Positions 17,152 to 26,956 of a stretch of 64,000 nt of DNA are shown here, one piece after another. The stretch lies in contig NZ_BCYP01000030.1 in NCBI RefSeq assembly GCF_001598255.1, positions 62,001 through 126,000 on the forward strand, written 5' to 3'. Position numbers and translations under genes: made by a program. The notes below the pieces were generated by a model. It was given only the letters and a program-made list of their open reading frames with translations, had not been told where the DNA came from and did no database searches. Positions within the stretch are counted from its first letter, which is position 1; every line of letters begins with the position of its first letter. The DNA is from Mitsuaria chitosanitabida ATCC BAA-476 = NBRC 102408 (GTDB taxonomy: Bacteria > Pseudomonadota > Gammaproteobacteria > Burkholderiales > Burkholderiaceae_C).

Positions 17152-18362
17152 GCGGCGCTGGCGGTGCTGCGGGTCTTGAGTTGATCGAGACGGACACGGA
17201 TCCGCGCGAGGGCCTCGCGCAGGTCGTCCATGCCGCTGGCGAAGGACAGGCGCAGGAAGCGCTCGCCGAAGGCCGGGCCGAAGTCGCGGCCGGGCGTGAG
17301 CGCGACCTGCGCATGCTGCATCAGGTCCATGCACAGGTCCCAGCTGGACAGTCCGGTGCCGGAGGCGTCGGCCCAGGCGTAGAAGGCGCCGTCCGGCATC
17401 ACCGGGACGGGCAGTCCCATCGCGTCCAGCGCCGGGACCACCAGGTCGCGGCGGCGGCGCAGCTCCTCGCGGCGGCGTTCGTACTCGTCGAGCGAGGTCG
17501 GCTCGAAGCAGGCGAGCGCCGCTTGCTGCGCGATCGTCGACGGGCAGATGTAGAGGTTCTGGGCGAGCTTCTCGACCGGCGTGATCATGGCCTCGGGGAG
17601 CACCAGCCAGCCCAGGCGCCAGCCGGTCATGCCGAAGTACTTGGAGAAGCTGTTGATCGACACCACATCGTCGCCCAACGCCAGCGCGCTGCGCGCGAAG
17701 CGGCGGTCGTAGCCCAGGGACTGGTAGATCTCGTCGACGATGGTGACGCCGCCGCGCTCGCGCACGAAGGCGTGGATGCGGGCGAGCTCCTCGGGCTCGA
17801 TGGACGTGCCGGTCGGGTTGCTGGGCGAGGCCAGCAGCACGCCGCGGCTGCGCGCGTTCCAGTGCTGGCGCAGATGGCCGATGTCGAGCTGGAAGCGCTG
17901 CTCGGGCGTGGACGGGATCAGCACCGGCGTCGCGTCGACGGCGGCGACGAAGTGCCGGTTGCAGGGGTAGCTGGGGTCCGGCATCAGGACCTCGTCGCCG
18001 GCCTGGAACAGCGCCAGGCAGGCCAGCTGCAGCGCGGCCGAGGCGCCGGCGGTGATGACGATGCGCTCCGGGGCGATGTCCAGGTGCTGCGTGTCGCGGT
18101 ACCAGTCGGACAGGCGCTGGCGCAGCGTCGTCAGGCCGTTGGCCTGGGTGTAGGGGATGCGGCCGGCGGTGGTGAAGCGGGCGGCGGCCTCGCGGACCGC
18201 GGGGCTGGCGCCGAAGTCGGGCTCGCCGATGTTCAGGTAGATCATGCGCCGGCCGCCCTGGGCGGGGTCGCACACCGCCGATCGGGCGATCTCGTCGGCG
18301 CGCTTGGCGCATTCCATGACGTAGAAGGGATCGATGCGGGCAACTCGATCGGAGAGTCTCAT
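17148..18362 (-). CDS. Pyridoxal-phosphate class I/II aminotransferase
   Basis: 404-residue fold-type I aminotransferase. The PLP lysine is Lys241 in INSFSKYFGMTGWRLG, and the signatures NIGEPDF, SPSNPTGT, VDEIYQSL and the C-terminal LRLSFASG are all present. It probably acts on aromatic, alanine or similar amino acids; substrate specificity cannot be decided. It overlaps ybgC by ATGA, forming the start of the ybgC-tol transcription unit. Upstream, 138 bases separate it from the end of the contractile-injection operon. Confidence 0.92.
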   Translation of the reverse strand: MRLSDRVARIDPFYVMECAKRADEIARSAVCDPAQGGRRMIYLNIGEPDFGASPAVREAAARFTTAGRIPYTQANGLTTLRQRLSDWYRDTQHLDIAPERIVITAGASAALQLACLALFQAGDEVLMPDPSYPCNRHFVAAVDATPVLIPSTPEQRFQLDIGHLRQHWNARSRGVLLASPSNPTGTSIEPEELARIHAFVRERGGVTIVDEIYQSLGYDRRFARSALALGDDVVSINSFSKYFGMTGWRLGWLVLPEAMITPVEKLAQNLYICPSTIAQQAALACFEPTSLDEYERRREELRRRRDLVVPALDAMGLPVPVMPDGAFYAWADASGTGLSSWDLCMDLMQHAQVALTPGRDFGPAFGERFLRLSFASGMDDLREALARIRVRLDQLKTRSTASAA

Positions 18363-18500
18363 TTCATGCGGTCTACGTTGGTGGCGGATGCCAACGAGGG
18401 ATCAAGGTCCGGAACAGGGTCGGAACGACGGAGGGGCGCGGCCGGGGCCGCCGTCGGCATGATAGGCCTTTGCCCGGGTGTCGCCCCCTCCCGATCTGCC

Positions 18501-20111
18501 TTACTTCGAGGTCGACTCCGTCTCCTTGGCCTTGCGGGCCTTCTCCTCGAGGTCCGCCTCGTGATTGGCCTTGGATCTCGCATCCCGCCACCTGGAAAAC
18601 TCCTGCCCTCGCTTCGAGGTGCCCGCATGAGCACCCGTGTGGTAATCGCTCGTCGGGCCTTCCAGCGTGTCCCAGCCCTCGATCCCGGGGTCGATGACGG
18701 CATCTGCGGGGATCTCCCGCGTCACGACCTCCATGTTGCGATAGCCGCTCATCTGCACCTTGCGGGACTCCTTCGCCAACTCCTCGCCATCACCCTTCGA
18801 CAGCGGCGAGTGCTTGGCCGTATCGAGGCGCACCTTGTGGCCATGCTCCGGGTCCAACTGCCATTGGGCTCCGATCGCTTCCGTGTCCAGATGGGCGAGA
18901 TCGGTGATATGGGCGCCCTTGTGCGTCTCCTCTGGCTTCTTGGGGTTCTGACCACCAAAACTGTGATGCGTGTTGCTGAGGATGGGGCGCTTCGTGGAGG
19001 TGTGACTGAACGCGTACGGGGTTTTCCCTCCTCCCGAGCTTTGTTGAAGGAACTCACGGTGGGGCCAACTGATTTGATCGGCTGCTTGCGGGGCGCCATG
19101 TTCGGCGGCGTCGGGAAGGGTGACCTCGTCATCCGTCTTCAGTCTGTGGTAGGTCTTCCCTTTTCCCAGCAGCGTCTTTCCCACCTTGTCACGGGCGTTT
19201 CGCTCACGACGGATATAGCGCGGGACGAAGGTTCCTCGATGGTCCTTGACGTACTCCTTGCCGTTGTCCGGGCGTCGGAAGACCTTGGAGTCTCCCACCC
19301 GGGTGCCGTAGTACTCAGCGCCGGATATCAGCGGCAGCTCATGCTCCTTGGCAAGGGCTGCAATCGCCTGCTCGTGGGTCGCGCGTAGCGCTTCGATGTC
19401 GGCGTTGTACTTGTCATCCCGATCGAACGCCGCCTGCTGATCCGGCTTTCCGTCGTCCAGCATCGGGGTTTCTTCCCCGGCCCATGCCGCTGTCCTCGTT
19501 TGCTTCTGCTGGCGCTTCTCCTCCTTCAGCGCTTTGATGGCAAGCTCCACCTTCGCGCGCTCCTGCTCGTCGCCGATGCTGGCAGTGTCGATCCGCCCTT
19601 TGCGCTGCACCGGCGCCCCGGTCGCCGCCTTCGCCCCCATGGCGTCGGCCTCGCGCTCCAGGTGATCGTGGTCGTTGACCGGCACGTCGTCGCCCATCGT
19701 GGTGGTCGCCTTCACGCGGCCCTGCGCCTGCTGCACCACATGCCAGGCCTCGTGCGGCAGGTGCTGCTCCTGCCCCGGCGCGAGGTGGATGTCCCGTCCC
19801 TGCGCATACGCAAGCGCGTTGAGCTGCGCCGGCTTCGACGAGCCGTAATGGACCAGTACATCGCCGAGGTCCATGCCGGACATCGCCTCCATGCCGGCCC
19901 GCAGCTGCGCGGGCAGACCGCCCGGGTCGGCGATCGGCGCCGCCGCCGCTGACGGCTCGGCGCCGCGCAGGCGCTCCAGCTGCGCCGCCTGGCCGGCCAT
20001 GCGCGTGCTGTCCGCCGGCGCGTCCGCCCCCGGCCCCGCGTGCTCGCTCGCGGCCGGTTGCCGCGTCGCGGCCTGCGCCGCTTCCCGCCTTCGCGTGTCG
20101 TGCTGCTTCAT
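18501..20111 (-). CDS. DUF4157 protein, candidate eCIS toxin cargo
   Basis: 536 residues. An Ala-rich N-terminal ~70 residues is followed by a DUF4157 domain (about 70-170) with the HEXXH-type site PHEAWHVVQQ (His120, Glu121, His124). DUF4157 proteins are known to associate with eCIS loci, often as the N-terminal part of toxins. From about residue 190 onward the protein changes: it is Lys/Glu/Asp-rich, and its DNA (roughly 18520-19510) is visibly lower in GC than its neighbours, suggesting an acquired or exchanged C-terminal module. I do not recognise that module. The strand-like NMEVVTREIPADAVI faintly recalls the last strands of ADP-ribosyltransferase folds but is too weak to call. It is last in the operon, and its ATG overlaps the preceding TGA. 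Confidence 0.75.
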   Translation of the reverse strand: MKQHDTRRREAAQAATRQPAASEHAGPGADAPADSTRMAGQAAQLERLRGAEPSAAAAPIADPGGLPAQLRAGMEAMSGMDLGDVLVHYGSSKPAQLNALAYAQGRDIHLAPGQEQHLPHEAWHVVQQAQGRVKATTTMGDDVPVNDHDHLEREADAMGAKAATGAPVQRKGRIDTASIGDEQERAKVELAIKALKEEKRQQKQTRTAAWAGEETPMLDDGKPDQQAAFDRDDKYNADIEALRATHEQAIAALAKEHELPLISGAEYYGTRVGDSKVFRRPDNGKEYVKDHRGTFVPRYIRRERNARDKVGKTLLGKGKTYHRLKTDDEVTLPDAAEHGAPQAADQISWPHREFLQQSSGGGKTPYAFSHTSTKRPILSNTHHSFGGQNPKKPEETHKGAHITDLAHLDTEAIGAQWQLDPEHGHKVRLDTAKHSPLSKGDGEELAKESRKVQMSGYRNMEVVTREIPADAVIDPGIEGWDTLEGPTSDYHTGAHAGTSKRGQEFSRWRDARSKANHEADLEEKARKAKETESTSK

Positions 20112-22876
20112 GGCTTCTCCACCGTTCGCTTGAGCATCGCCGCGCCGAGGAACACGATCAGCGCGATCACCAGCAACCCCAGCAACACCGTCCCGTTGCG
20201 CAGGAAGGCCATCGCCGGATCGCACCCCGACAGCGCGAACGCGACCAGCGCCGGCGGCAACCCCGCCAGCATCGCCACGCGCCCGTAGCGCCGCCGCCAT
20301 TCGCAGTTCAGCTGCAGCGCGACCCACACCCCCGCGCCCGCCACGAGCAGCAACTCCAGCAGCAGCCGCAGCGCCCAGCGGTTCGGACAGATCCAGTTGC
20401 ACAGCGCCGCCTTCCAGTCGAGCTCCGGCCCCGGACCGAAGGCGTTGCTCAGCACCTCGCGCCGCGCCGCGTCCACCTCGCGATCCTCGAGCGGCACCGG
20501 CCAGAACCCCAGCCCGCCGAAGTTGTCCTGCGCATAGACCACGTCGTCCTGGAACTGCTGCGCCTCCGGCGACGGCAACTGCAGCACCGGCACGATGCTG
20601 CGCAGGAAGACGCGGCGGTCCGTGCCGTGCAGCGCGGGGCTGTCCTCGGCGAACTGCCGCAGCCGCTTCTTCGACAGCGCCGTCGGCTCGGGCAGCAGCA
20701 CCAGGAAGCGCAACTCCACATTGCTGCCGCGCTGGTAGTCGGACTGCTCCGCGACGATCCGCCCATGGGCCACCGTCGGCTGCTCCACGGTCTTCAGCAG
20801 CTCGAACAGCGCCGGCACGCCGAAGACCGCATGCTCCTTGAGCATCGGCAGCGTCAGCACCAGGTTGATCGCGTACTGCCGCTCGCGGTGGGTGCCCATC
20901 TCCTCGGCCAGCGCGCGGACGAAGGCCGGATAGAACTCCGCGAAGCGCGTCGAGCCGGGCCGCGTCGCGGGCAGGTCCTCGACCATGATCGTCACGCCGT
21001 CGCCCAGATACTGGCGCTCGGCGAAGCCCGGCATCCAGGCCTTCACGTCCTCGGTCCAGCCGGGCAGCGGCGTGTCCAGGATCTCGCGCGTGCGCACCGC
21101 GAGCTGCCGCGCCAGGCGCTGCCGGGCCGAGGTCCATTGCTCCGCGGTCGGCGCGAGCAGGAATCGCCAGTCGTTGGCGTAGAGCGCCAGGTCGAGCTTG
21201 GTGCCGTGCCGTCGCGCGGTGCGCGCGAAGGCGGTGTGGGCCGTCGAGGTCGCCCACCCGTCCGGCCGCGCCAGGTCCGCGTTCAGCGGCAACGCGAAGA
21301 CGCTGAGCCGGTTGATCAGGTTGAAGTTCATCCACTGCGGCTGCACGTCGTTCATCCAGGTGGGATAGAAGGCGTAGAGCGGCTGGTCCACGCGCTCGGC
21401 GGCACAGCCGCAGCCCGGCTGGCCGGACCAGTCGAGCGCCTTGGACGGCAGCAGCGGCCGCTCGACGCGCGCGGCCTTGGCGAGCCAGCTCTCCAGCCCC
21501 GGCGGCAGCAGCCAGGGCCGCACCTGGTCCAGCGGCAGTTGCCCGGCGGCGGCCGATGCGGCGGCCGCGGCGTAGCTGGGCGCGGTAGGGTTCTTCGTGG
21601 GGTCCGTGCAGCGGGTGAGGAAGTCCTCGGCATCGGGCGCCTTCTGCTTGAGCCGGCGCGCCTCGTTCACCATCACGCGCGACACATGCAGGCAGACCCG
21701 CGTCCGCACGGCGGCCTCGAAGAGGTCGCGCGCCGGGAACTCCTGCTTCAGCATCGGCTCCAGCGCGACCACCAGTTGCGCCTGTTGCGCCTCGGTCCAG
21801 GACAGGTCGTCCGGCAGAGGGGGCAGGGGCGCGGACGCGGCGGGCGCCGGCGGCGCCACCACGGCGGCGGGCGCGGACGCCGCCAGCGCCGGGTCGACGA
21901 GCTCGCCCTCGGGCGGCATCGCGGCGCTGTCGGAAGCCGCGCCGCCCGCGGCCGCGGCCTTCAAGGCCTCGAACGCCGCCTTGGGCAGCAGATAGGTGAT
22001 CGCCACCGGATCTCGCCGGGCCTGCAGGTCGCTGTGCGCGTCCAGCGTCGTCAGCTCGCCGAGCTCCGGCATCGAGGCCGCGGGCGCGGAGGCCGGCGCC
22101 TTGCGCGCGGTCGGCGGCGGCTGCACGCGCAGATCGAAGGCCTGGCGCAGGCGGGCGCCGGCGCGGTCCTGCACGGCGACGACGAACCGGCTCACCTGCG
22201 GCTGCTCCGGCGTGCCGGCGACCAGGCCGCGGGAGCCGAGGGTCAGTCCGTTGGGCAGGGCGCCGTCGACCAGCGTGAACTGGTAGGGCGGGCGGCCGCC
22301 CTCGATGGCGATCAGCTGCTCGTAGGCGCGGCCCTGGCGTGCCGGCGGCAGGGCCTCGGGCGGGCGCAGGAGCCGCAAGGGCGCGTCGGCGCCGCAGCAG
22401 GCCGCGCCGCAGGCGCCTTCCGAGGTGGCCCCGCCCGGGAAGGGCGAGGAGCCGGCGGGCATCGGGCACGAGACCCGCGGCTCGGCCGCGACCGTGGGGG
22501 CGGCGAGCGCGGCGGAGGCGGCCGCCGCGACGGGCGCCGAGGAGGCCGAAGAGACCGAGATGGCCGCGGTGGCCGGGGGCGCCATCCACGCTGACGAGGC
22601 GGCGCGCGGCGTTGGCGCTCGTGATGTCGAAGCCGACCCCGACCCCGAAGCCGAAGCCGAAGCCGGAGCCGACGATGCCGGCGACGACGACGATGCCGAT
22701 GCCGATGCCGATGCCGATGCCGATGCCGGCGCGGCGGCGGAGGGGGGCGCCAGGGTCGTGTCGCCCCGCGGGGAGGACGCGCCGACGGCCGACAGCGCCG
22801 TGATCGTGATCGCGCCGAACAGGGCGCCGAGCGCGATCGCGCCGAGGTACCGCGGCGGCGAGGAATGCGGGCTCAC
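20108..22876 (-). CDS. Membrane-anchored protein with Ig-like and GH18-like regions, in eCIS operon
   Basis: 922 residues from a GTG that overlaps the ATPase stop (GTGA). In order: a signal-anchor helix (about 9-31), an Ala/Ser low-complexity stretch encoded by CGATGC hexamers, a putative Ig-like fold (about 165-245, GGRPPYQFTLVDGALPNGL), Pro/Ala linkers, and a barrel-like domain (about 495-720). That domain has AFYPTWMNDV, INRLSVFALPLN and LGDGVTIMVEDLP, the last resembling the GH18 motif DGxDxDxE with the aspartates lost and the glutamate kept. Three hydrophobic segments fill the last 88 residues. It may tether the particle to the cell or act on a polysaccharide. No standard Afp subunit matches, and the GH18 link is tentative. 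Confidence 0.6.
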   Translation of the reverse strand: MSPHSSPPRYLGAIALGALFGAITITALSAVGASSPRGDTTLAPPSAAAPASASASASASASSSSPASSAPASASASGSGSASTSRAPTPRAASSAWMAPPATAAISVSSASSAPVAAAASAALAAPTVAAEPRVSCPMPAGSSPFPGGATSEGACGAACCGADAPLRLLRPPEALPPARQGRAYEQLIAIEGGRPPYQFTLVDGALPNGLTLGSRGLVAGTPEQPQVSRFVVAVQDRAGARLRQAFDLRVQPPPTARKAPASAPAASMPELGELTTLDAHSDLQARRDPVAITYLLPKAAFEALKAAAAGGAASDSAAMPPEGELVDPALAASAPAAVVAPPAPAASAPLPPLPDDLSWTEAQQAQLVVALEPMLKQEFPARDLFEAAVRTRVCLHVSRVMVNEARRLKQKAPDAEDFLTRCTDPTKNPTAPSYAAAAASAAAGQLPLDQVRPWLLPPGLESWLAKAARVERPLLPSKALDWSGQPGCGCAAERVDQPLYAFYPTWMNDVQPQWMNFNLINRLSVFALPLNADLARPDGWATSTAHTAFARTARRHGTKLDLALYANDWRFLLAPTAEQWTSARQRLARQLAVRTREILDTPLPGWTEDVKAWMPGFAERQYLGDGVTIMVEDLPATRPGSTRFAEFYPAFVRALAEEMGTHRERQYAINLVLTLPMLKEHAVFGVPALFELLKTVEQPTVAHGRIVAEQSDYQRGSNVELRFLVLLPEPTALSKKRLRQFAEDSPALHGTDRRVFLRSIVPVLQLPSPEAQQFQDDVVYAQDNFGGLGFWPVPLEDREVDAARREVLSNAFGPGPELDWKAALCNWICPNRWALRLLLELLLVAGAGVWVALQLNCEWRRRYGRVAMLAGLPPALVAFALSGCDPAMAFLRNGTVLLGLLVIALIVFLGAAMLKRTVEKP
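22691..22726. repeat. CGATGC hexamer array (6 copies)
   Basis: Six perfect copies, extended upstream by degenerate CCGAAG/CCGACC hexamers from about 22628. On the coding strand they read Ala-Ser repeats in the low-complexity region after the signal anchor. The unit keeps frame at any copy number. Confidence 0.88.
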
Positions 22877-24276
22877 AGCGTTCTCCCTTCCTTGCCCAGT
22901 TCGCGCGCGATGCCGGCGCGCAGTTCCGCGGGCGAGATCCGGTCCCGGCCGCGCCGCAGGCTGGCCAGCGCGGCATGGCGGATCACGTTGGCGATGGCGC
23001 CGCCGGACAGCGCGTAGCGCTGCGCGGTCCCGTCCAGGTCGACGTCCTCCGTCCAGTGCCGCGCGTCGAGCATGCCGCGCCACAGGCGCAGGCGCTGCTC
23101 GGCGTCGGGCAGCGGGAAATGCACCATCGACTGGAAGCGCCGCGAGAACGCCTCGTCGAGGTTGCCGCGCAGGTTGCTCGCCAGGATCACGATGCCGGGG
23201 AAGTCCTCGATGCGCTGCAGCAGGTAGGCGATCTCCTGGTTGGCGTGGTGATCGTTGGCGCTCTGCGCCGCGCCACGCTTGCCGAACAGCGCGTCCGCCT
23301 CGTCGAAGAACAGCACCCAGCGCCGGTTCTGCGCCTGATCGAAGACGCGCGCCAGGTTCTTCTCGGTCTCGCCGATGTACTTGGAGACGACCATCGACAG
23401 GTCGATCCGGTAGACGTCCGCGTTGGCGGACTGTCCGATCAGCGTCGCCGTGAGGGTCTTGCCGGTGCCCGGCGGCCCGTGGAACAGCGCGCGATACCCG
23501 GGCTTGAGCGCGCGCGCCAGGCCCCAGTCGCGCATCAGCCGGCCGCCGTCGCTCATCCAGGCGCGGATCTGCTCGACCTCGTCCATGACCTCCGGCGTCA
23601 GGACCAGGTCGTCCCAGGTCAGCGCGCTGGTGATGCGGCGCGCGGGGAACTGCAGGCTGTGGTCGGGCTTGTCCGCGTCGCCGGTGCACAGGCGCTGAAG
23701 CGCCTCGTCGCTGAGCAGCAGCAGGCCCGCCAGCCGGGGCTCGCCCGGCGGCGGGCTGTCCACGCGCAGGTAGCCCGCGTCGCTCAAGGGTTGCGGGCCG
23801 TCCAGCCAGGCCAGCAGCGCGAAGCGCGCCGGCAGCGAATCGTCGGCGACCAGGAAGGCGGCGGTCTCGCCGGTGGGCAGGAAGCCGCCGTGCGCGAGCG
23901 CCTTGATGCCGCCGAACTCGGTGAAGCCGCGGTCCAGGTGCTGATTGCGCATGAAGAAGAGATCCAGCGTCGCCGGTCGCAGATGCGCGGCCATCGCCAG
24001 CGCGAGCACCAGGCGATGCGTCGCGGTCATGTCGAAGTCCTCCACCCAGCGGCGGAGCTCGCTGCCGGCCGGCAGCGCCGGCGGAGGCGGCAGCTCGGCG
24101 AGCATGCGGGTCGCGGCATCGAGCCCGCCGCCGCCGCCGCCGTCGTCGGCGCCGCGGTCGTCCCGGCGATCCTCCTGCCGGAAGTGCCAGGCCAGACGGC
24201 GGTCGAGCGCCCGCGCCAGCCAGTCGAGCTCGAGCCCCAGCGCGCGGACGTGCGGGGTGTCAGCGCCATTCCACAT
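22873..24276 (-). CDS. eCIS AAA+ ATPase (Afp15/Pvc15-like)
   Basis: 467-residue protein. The C-terminal half is a classical AAA domain: Walker A HGPPGTGKT, Walker B VLFFDEADALFGKR, a sensor asparagine in VILASNLRGNLDEAF and an arginine finger in SRRF. The N-terminal ~220 residues are specific to the eCIS type. ATPases of this group are core eCIS genes thought to help assembly or cargo loading. The start at 24276 is set by AAGGAG seven bases upstream, and it overlaps the tape-measure gene by 17 bases. It is followed by the membrane protein with a GTGA overlap. Confidence 0.9.
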   Translation of the reverse strand: MWNGADTPHVRALGLELDWLARALDRRLAWHFRQEDRRDDRGADDGGGGGGLDAATRMLAELPPPPALPAGSELRRWVEDFDMTATHRLVLALAMAAHLRPATLDLFFMRNQHLDRGFTEFGGIKALAHGGFLPTGETAAFLVADDSLPARFALLAWLDGPQPLSDAGYLRVDSPPPGEPRLAGLLLLSDEALQRLCTGDADKPDHSLQFPARRITSALTWDDLVLTPEVMDEVEQIRAWMSDGGRLMRDWGLARALKPGYRALFHGPPGTGKTLTATLIGQSANADVYRIDLSMVVSKYIGETEKNLARVFDQAQNRRWVLFFDEADALFGKRGAAQSANDHHANQEIAYLLQRIEDFPGIVILASNLRGNLDEAFSRRFQSMVHFPLPDAEQRLRLWRGMLDARHWTEDVDLDGTAQRYALSGGAIANVIRHAALASLRRGRDRISPAELRAGIARELGKEGRTL

Positions 24277-26956
24277 GCAGCGCTCCTTGCATCCAGGGCA
24301 GGCGGATCGTGTGGAAGCTCCACGGCAGGCGATCCAGCAGGACATCGAAGCCGCGCGTCTGCACGCGCAGCCGCCAGCGCCGCGCTTCGCCGGCGGGGAC
24401 GCGCTCCTCGTGCAGCCGGCCCTGGCGTTGCAGGAAGCTCTCGCGCAGTCCGGCGACCGAGGTCCGGCCCACCGCCGACCAGTGCGCGATGACCGCGCTC
24501 AGCAGCTGTTCCAGCAGCGTGGCGCGCTCGTCGTCGAGCGGGGCGGGCAGCGGCAGTACCGTGTCGGATCCGACGCCGCAGAGCAGCCGCGACAGCGCGG
24601 TGCAGGACTCGTCGGGCGGCGCCGGCTCCGGACCGTGGCACAGCGCCTGCAGGCACTGGACGCCGGCGGCACGCGCGGCGTCGTCGACGAAGCGGCCGTC
24701 GCGGACCAGGTCCAGGTGCTTGAACAGCCGCTCCGCGTAGGCCGCGAGCAAGACCTGACCCGCATCGTCGACCCACACCGGTTCGCGCTCATCGGGCCGC
24801 CGGGCCGGACGGGCGGACGTGTCACGCGTGACGACGGGACCGTCGCTGTCGGCGAGGGCGTCGGCGGCCCCAGGCGCGCCCAGGGCGCGCGGCACGGCCT
24901 CGTCCTGGTAATGGCGGCGCAGGGACGCGGCGTCCGGGCTCAGGCCTCGGATGAACAGGTGGCGGCACAGGCGCCGCCAGTGCTCGGCGAGCGCCGCCGC
25001 GGGCTCGCGCACCAGCCCGCGCAGCCAGCCCTCGAGCCGCCCCGCGCGCTGCCGCAACGGGCCCGCCATCGCGCCGAACTGCGCCTGCAGCATCCGCCAG
25101 CGGCGGTCCTCGGTGAGCAGGTGCAGCCAGCGATCGCAGCCCTGCGCCGTCTCCAGCAGCCGCGCCAGCCGAAGCCGCTGCGGCCAGCGCCAGCGGCCTT
25201 CGTGGCAGGCGCGCTCGAGGTGGAGCAGGGCGTCATCCGTCGCGTCCGTCGCGCCGGCGCCGCGCCGTCTCGGCGGCGGCGGGCGATCGTCGGGGCCGAG
25301 CGCCGAGGAGGAGGGCGCTGACGTCGAGGCCGGCTTTCCTCGCGACGACATCGGCGGCGGGTCATCCGCGTCGTCCCAGTCGAGCCAGGCTTTCCGCCAC
25401 AGCGCGAGCCAGCCTGAATGCTGGTCCGGCGGCCGCTTGCCCTCGGCGAGGTGGCGCAGGCTGGCCTGCATCAGCAGCGCCTGCAATCGGCTCGGACCGG
25501 GGCGATGGGTGGCAGGCGCCTCCCGGTGCAACCGCAGCGCGGTCTGCCGGAGGGACTCGGCCCAGTGCTGCCCGGCCGAGGCCGCGAGCTCGGGCGCGGG
25601 TCGCGGGCTCATCGCACCCAGCAGCACGGCCATGCTGGCCGGCTCCAGCGCGAGCGACCAGGTCCGGCGCTCACGCCGCTGCATCGCCCAGGCGCGGAGC
25701 CGCCGGCGCAGCAGCATCGGATGCGAGGCGGCGAGCTGCGTCAGCAGTCGGCGCAGCCGGTCGCCTTGACCCGGCCGACGCTGGCGGAGCAGGCCCTGCA
25801 ACTGGATCAGCGCCTGTTCCCAGGTGCGGCCCGGAGATGCGGCCACGGTGTCGGGCAGCGCGGCGACATCCATGGCACCGGTTCGTCCGCCCACGAGCAA
25901 GGCCACCAGGCTGCCGGCGCGCGGCGCGGCGCCGAGGGCACCCCCCATCCCGCCGATCCCGTCCGGGCCTGCCGATCCGTGGAAACCGCCGAAGCCGCCC
26001 GCGCCGACCCCGCTCGCGCCGTGGCGTCCGGCACCCCCACCGCGTCCGACGCTGCTGCCGTCGCCGCCCGTGTCCGATCGCCCGCCGCCGGCGAGCGCCG
26101 CGAGATCGCCGCGCCACCCGCCGCCCAGCGCGTCCGCGAGCAGCGCGCGCCAGGTCCCGAGCAGGGCCCGGCGTCCGCGCCCTCCAAGTCCCGCGCCGCG
26201 CGCGTCCCACAGCTGCTCCAGCGCCGCGACGCGCAGCGCCTGCTGCAGACGGCCACGCTGGTAGGCGCTGAGCCGGCCGCGGCCTTGCAGCGGCAGCAGC
26301 ACCTCGTCGTCCATCTGTTGCAAGGTGGCGGCCAGGCGCGGGTCACGCTGCGCGACCAGCGCCTGCAAGCCGCCGTGCGGCGTGATTCGCGACAGCCGCG
26401 CGAGCAGCCGGTCCCGCGCCGGGTCCTGCTGCAGCGCGCGCCACAGCGCCGCGCCCTGGCGATGCGCCAGCCGCGCCAGCCAGCCCGACAACGCGCGCCG
26501 TCCGCTCAGCGTCAGGCCCCAGGGCAGGTGCCCGTGGCGCAGGTAATGGAGGAACTGGTCGACCTCGTGCCGTTCGCCGTCGCCGCGCGCGATGGCAAGC
26601 GGTGGATGCACCGGCGCGTCCTGCTGCAGCGCGGCGCGCGCGAGCTCGGCCTTCAGCGAGCGGGTCAGCCGCTCCAGCCATTGACGATCGTCCTGATGGC
26701 GGTCGAGCACGCCGAGGTCGAGCGTCAATCGCGGCAGGACCCAGACCTCGCCCGGCGGGCAGGCGCCGTCGAAGCAGTCCTCGATCGCGGCGAGGCCGTC
26801 ACGGCGCAGGAAGCGCATCAGCCGGTCATGCAGCTCATGCGCGCCGCGGGCCTCGCGCTCATTGCGATGACCGAGCTCCAACCGCAGCGTCTCGACGCGA
26901 TGCGTGGGCCTCGCGGTCGTCCCCGGGGACCCGGCGAGGCGAGGGTGTCCGCTCAT
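24260..26956 (-). CDS. Contractile injection system tape-measure-family protein (Afp14-like)
   Basis: 898 residues, with the layout of the family annotated as CIS tape measure protein. The N-terminal block has HRVETLRLELG and a variable middle. The conserved C-terminal block includes VLLAAYAERLFKHLDLV, a leucine-rich LLEQLLSAVIAHW, TSVAGLRESFLQRQGRL and the ending SFHTIRLPWMQGALHVEW. It likely sets the length of the tube or organises the inner particle. A glycine-rich loop near residues 310-350 and Pro/Ser/Arg linkers separate the blocks. The ATG overlaps the upstream baseplate gene (ATGA). Confidence 0.85.
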   Translation of the reverse strand: MSGHPRLAGSPGTTARPTHRVETLRLELGHRNEREARGAHELHDRLMRFLRRDGLAAIEDCFDGACPPGEVWVLPRLTLDLGVLDRHQDDRQWLERLTRSLKAELARAALQQDAPVHPPLAIARGDGERHEVDQFLHYLRHGHLPWGLTLSGRRALSGWLARLAHRQGAALWRALQQDPARDRLLARLSRITPHGGLQALVAQRDPRLAATLQQMDDEVLLPLQGRGRLSAYQRGRLQQALRVAALEQLWDARGAGLGGRGRRALLGTWRALLADALGGGWRGDLAALAGGGRSDTGGDGSSVGRGGGAGRHGASGVGAGGFGGFHGSAGPDGIGGMGGALGAAPRAGSLVALLVGGRTGAMDVAALPDTVAASPGRTWEQALIQLQGLLRQRRPGQGDRLRRLLTQLAASHPMLLRRRLRAWAMQRRERRTWSLALEPASMAVLLGAMSPRPAPELAASAGQHWAESLRQTALRLHREAPATHRPGPSRLQALLMQASLRHLAEGKRPPDQHSGWLALWRKAWLDWDDADDPPPMSSRGKPASTSAPSSSALGPDDRPPPPRRRGAGATDATDDALLHLERACHEGRWRWPQRLRLARLLETAQGCDRWLHLLTEDRRWRMLQAQFGAMAGPLRQRAGRLEGWLRGLVREPAAALAEHWRRLCRHLFIRGLSPDAASLRRHYQDEAVPRALGAPGAADALADSDGPVVTRDTSARPARRPDEREPVWVDDAGQVLLAAYAERLFKHLDLVRDGRFVDDAARAAGVQCLQALCHGPEPAPPDESCTALSRLLCGVGSDTVLPLPAPLDDERATLLEQLLSAVIAHWSAVGRTSVAGLRESFLQRQGRLHEERVPAGEARRWRLRVQTRGFDVLLDRLPWSFHTIRLPWMQGALHVEWR

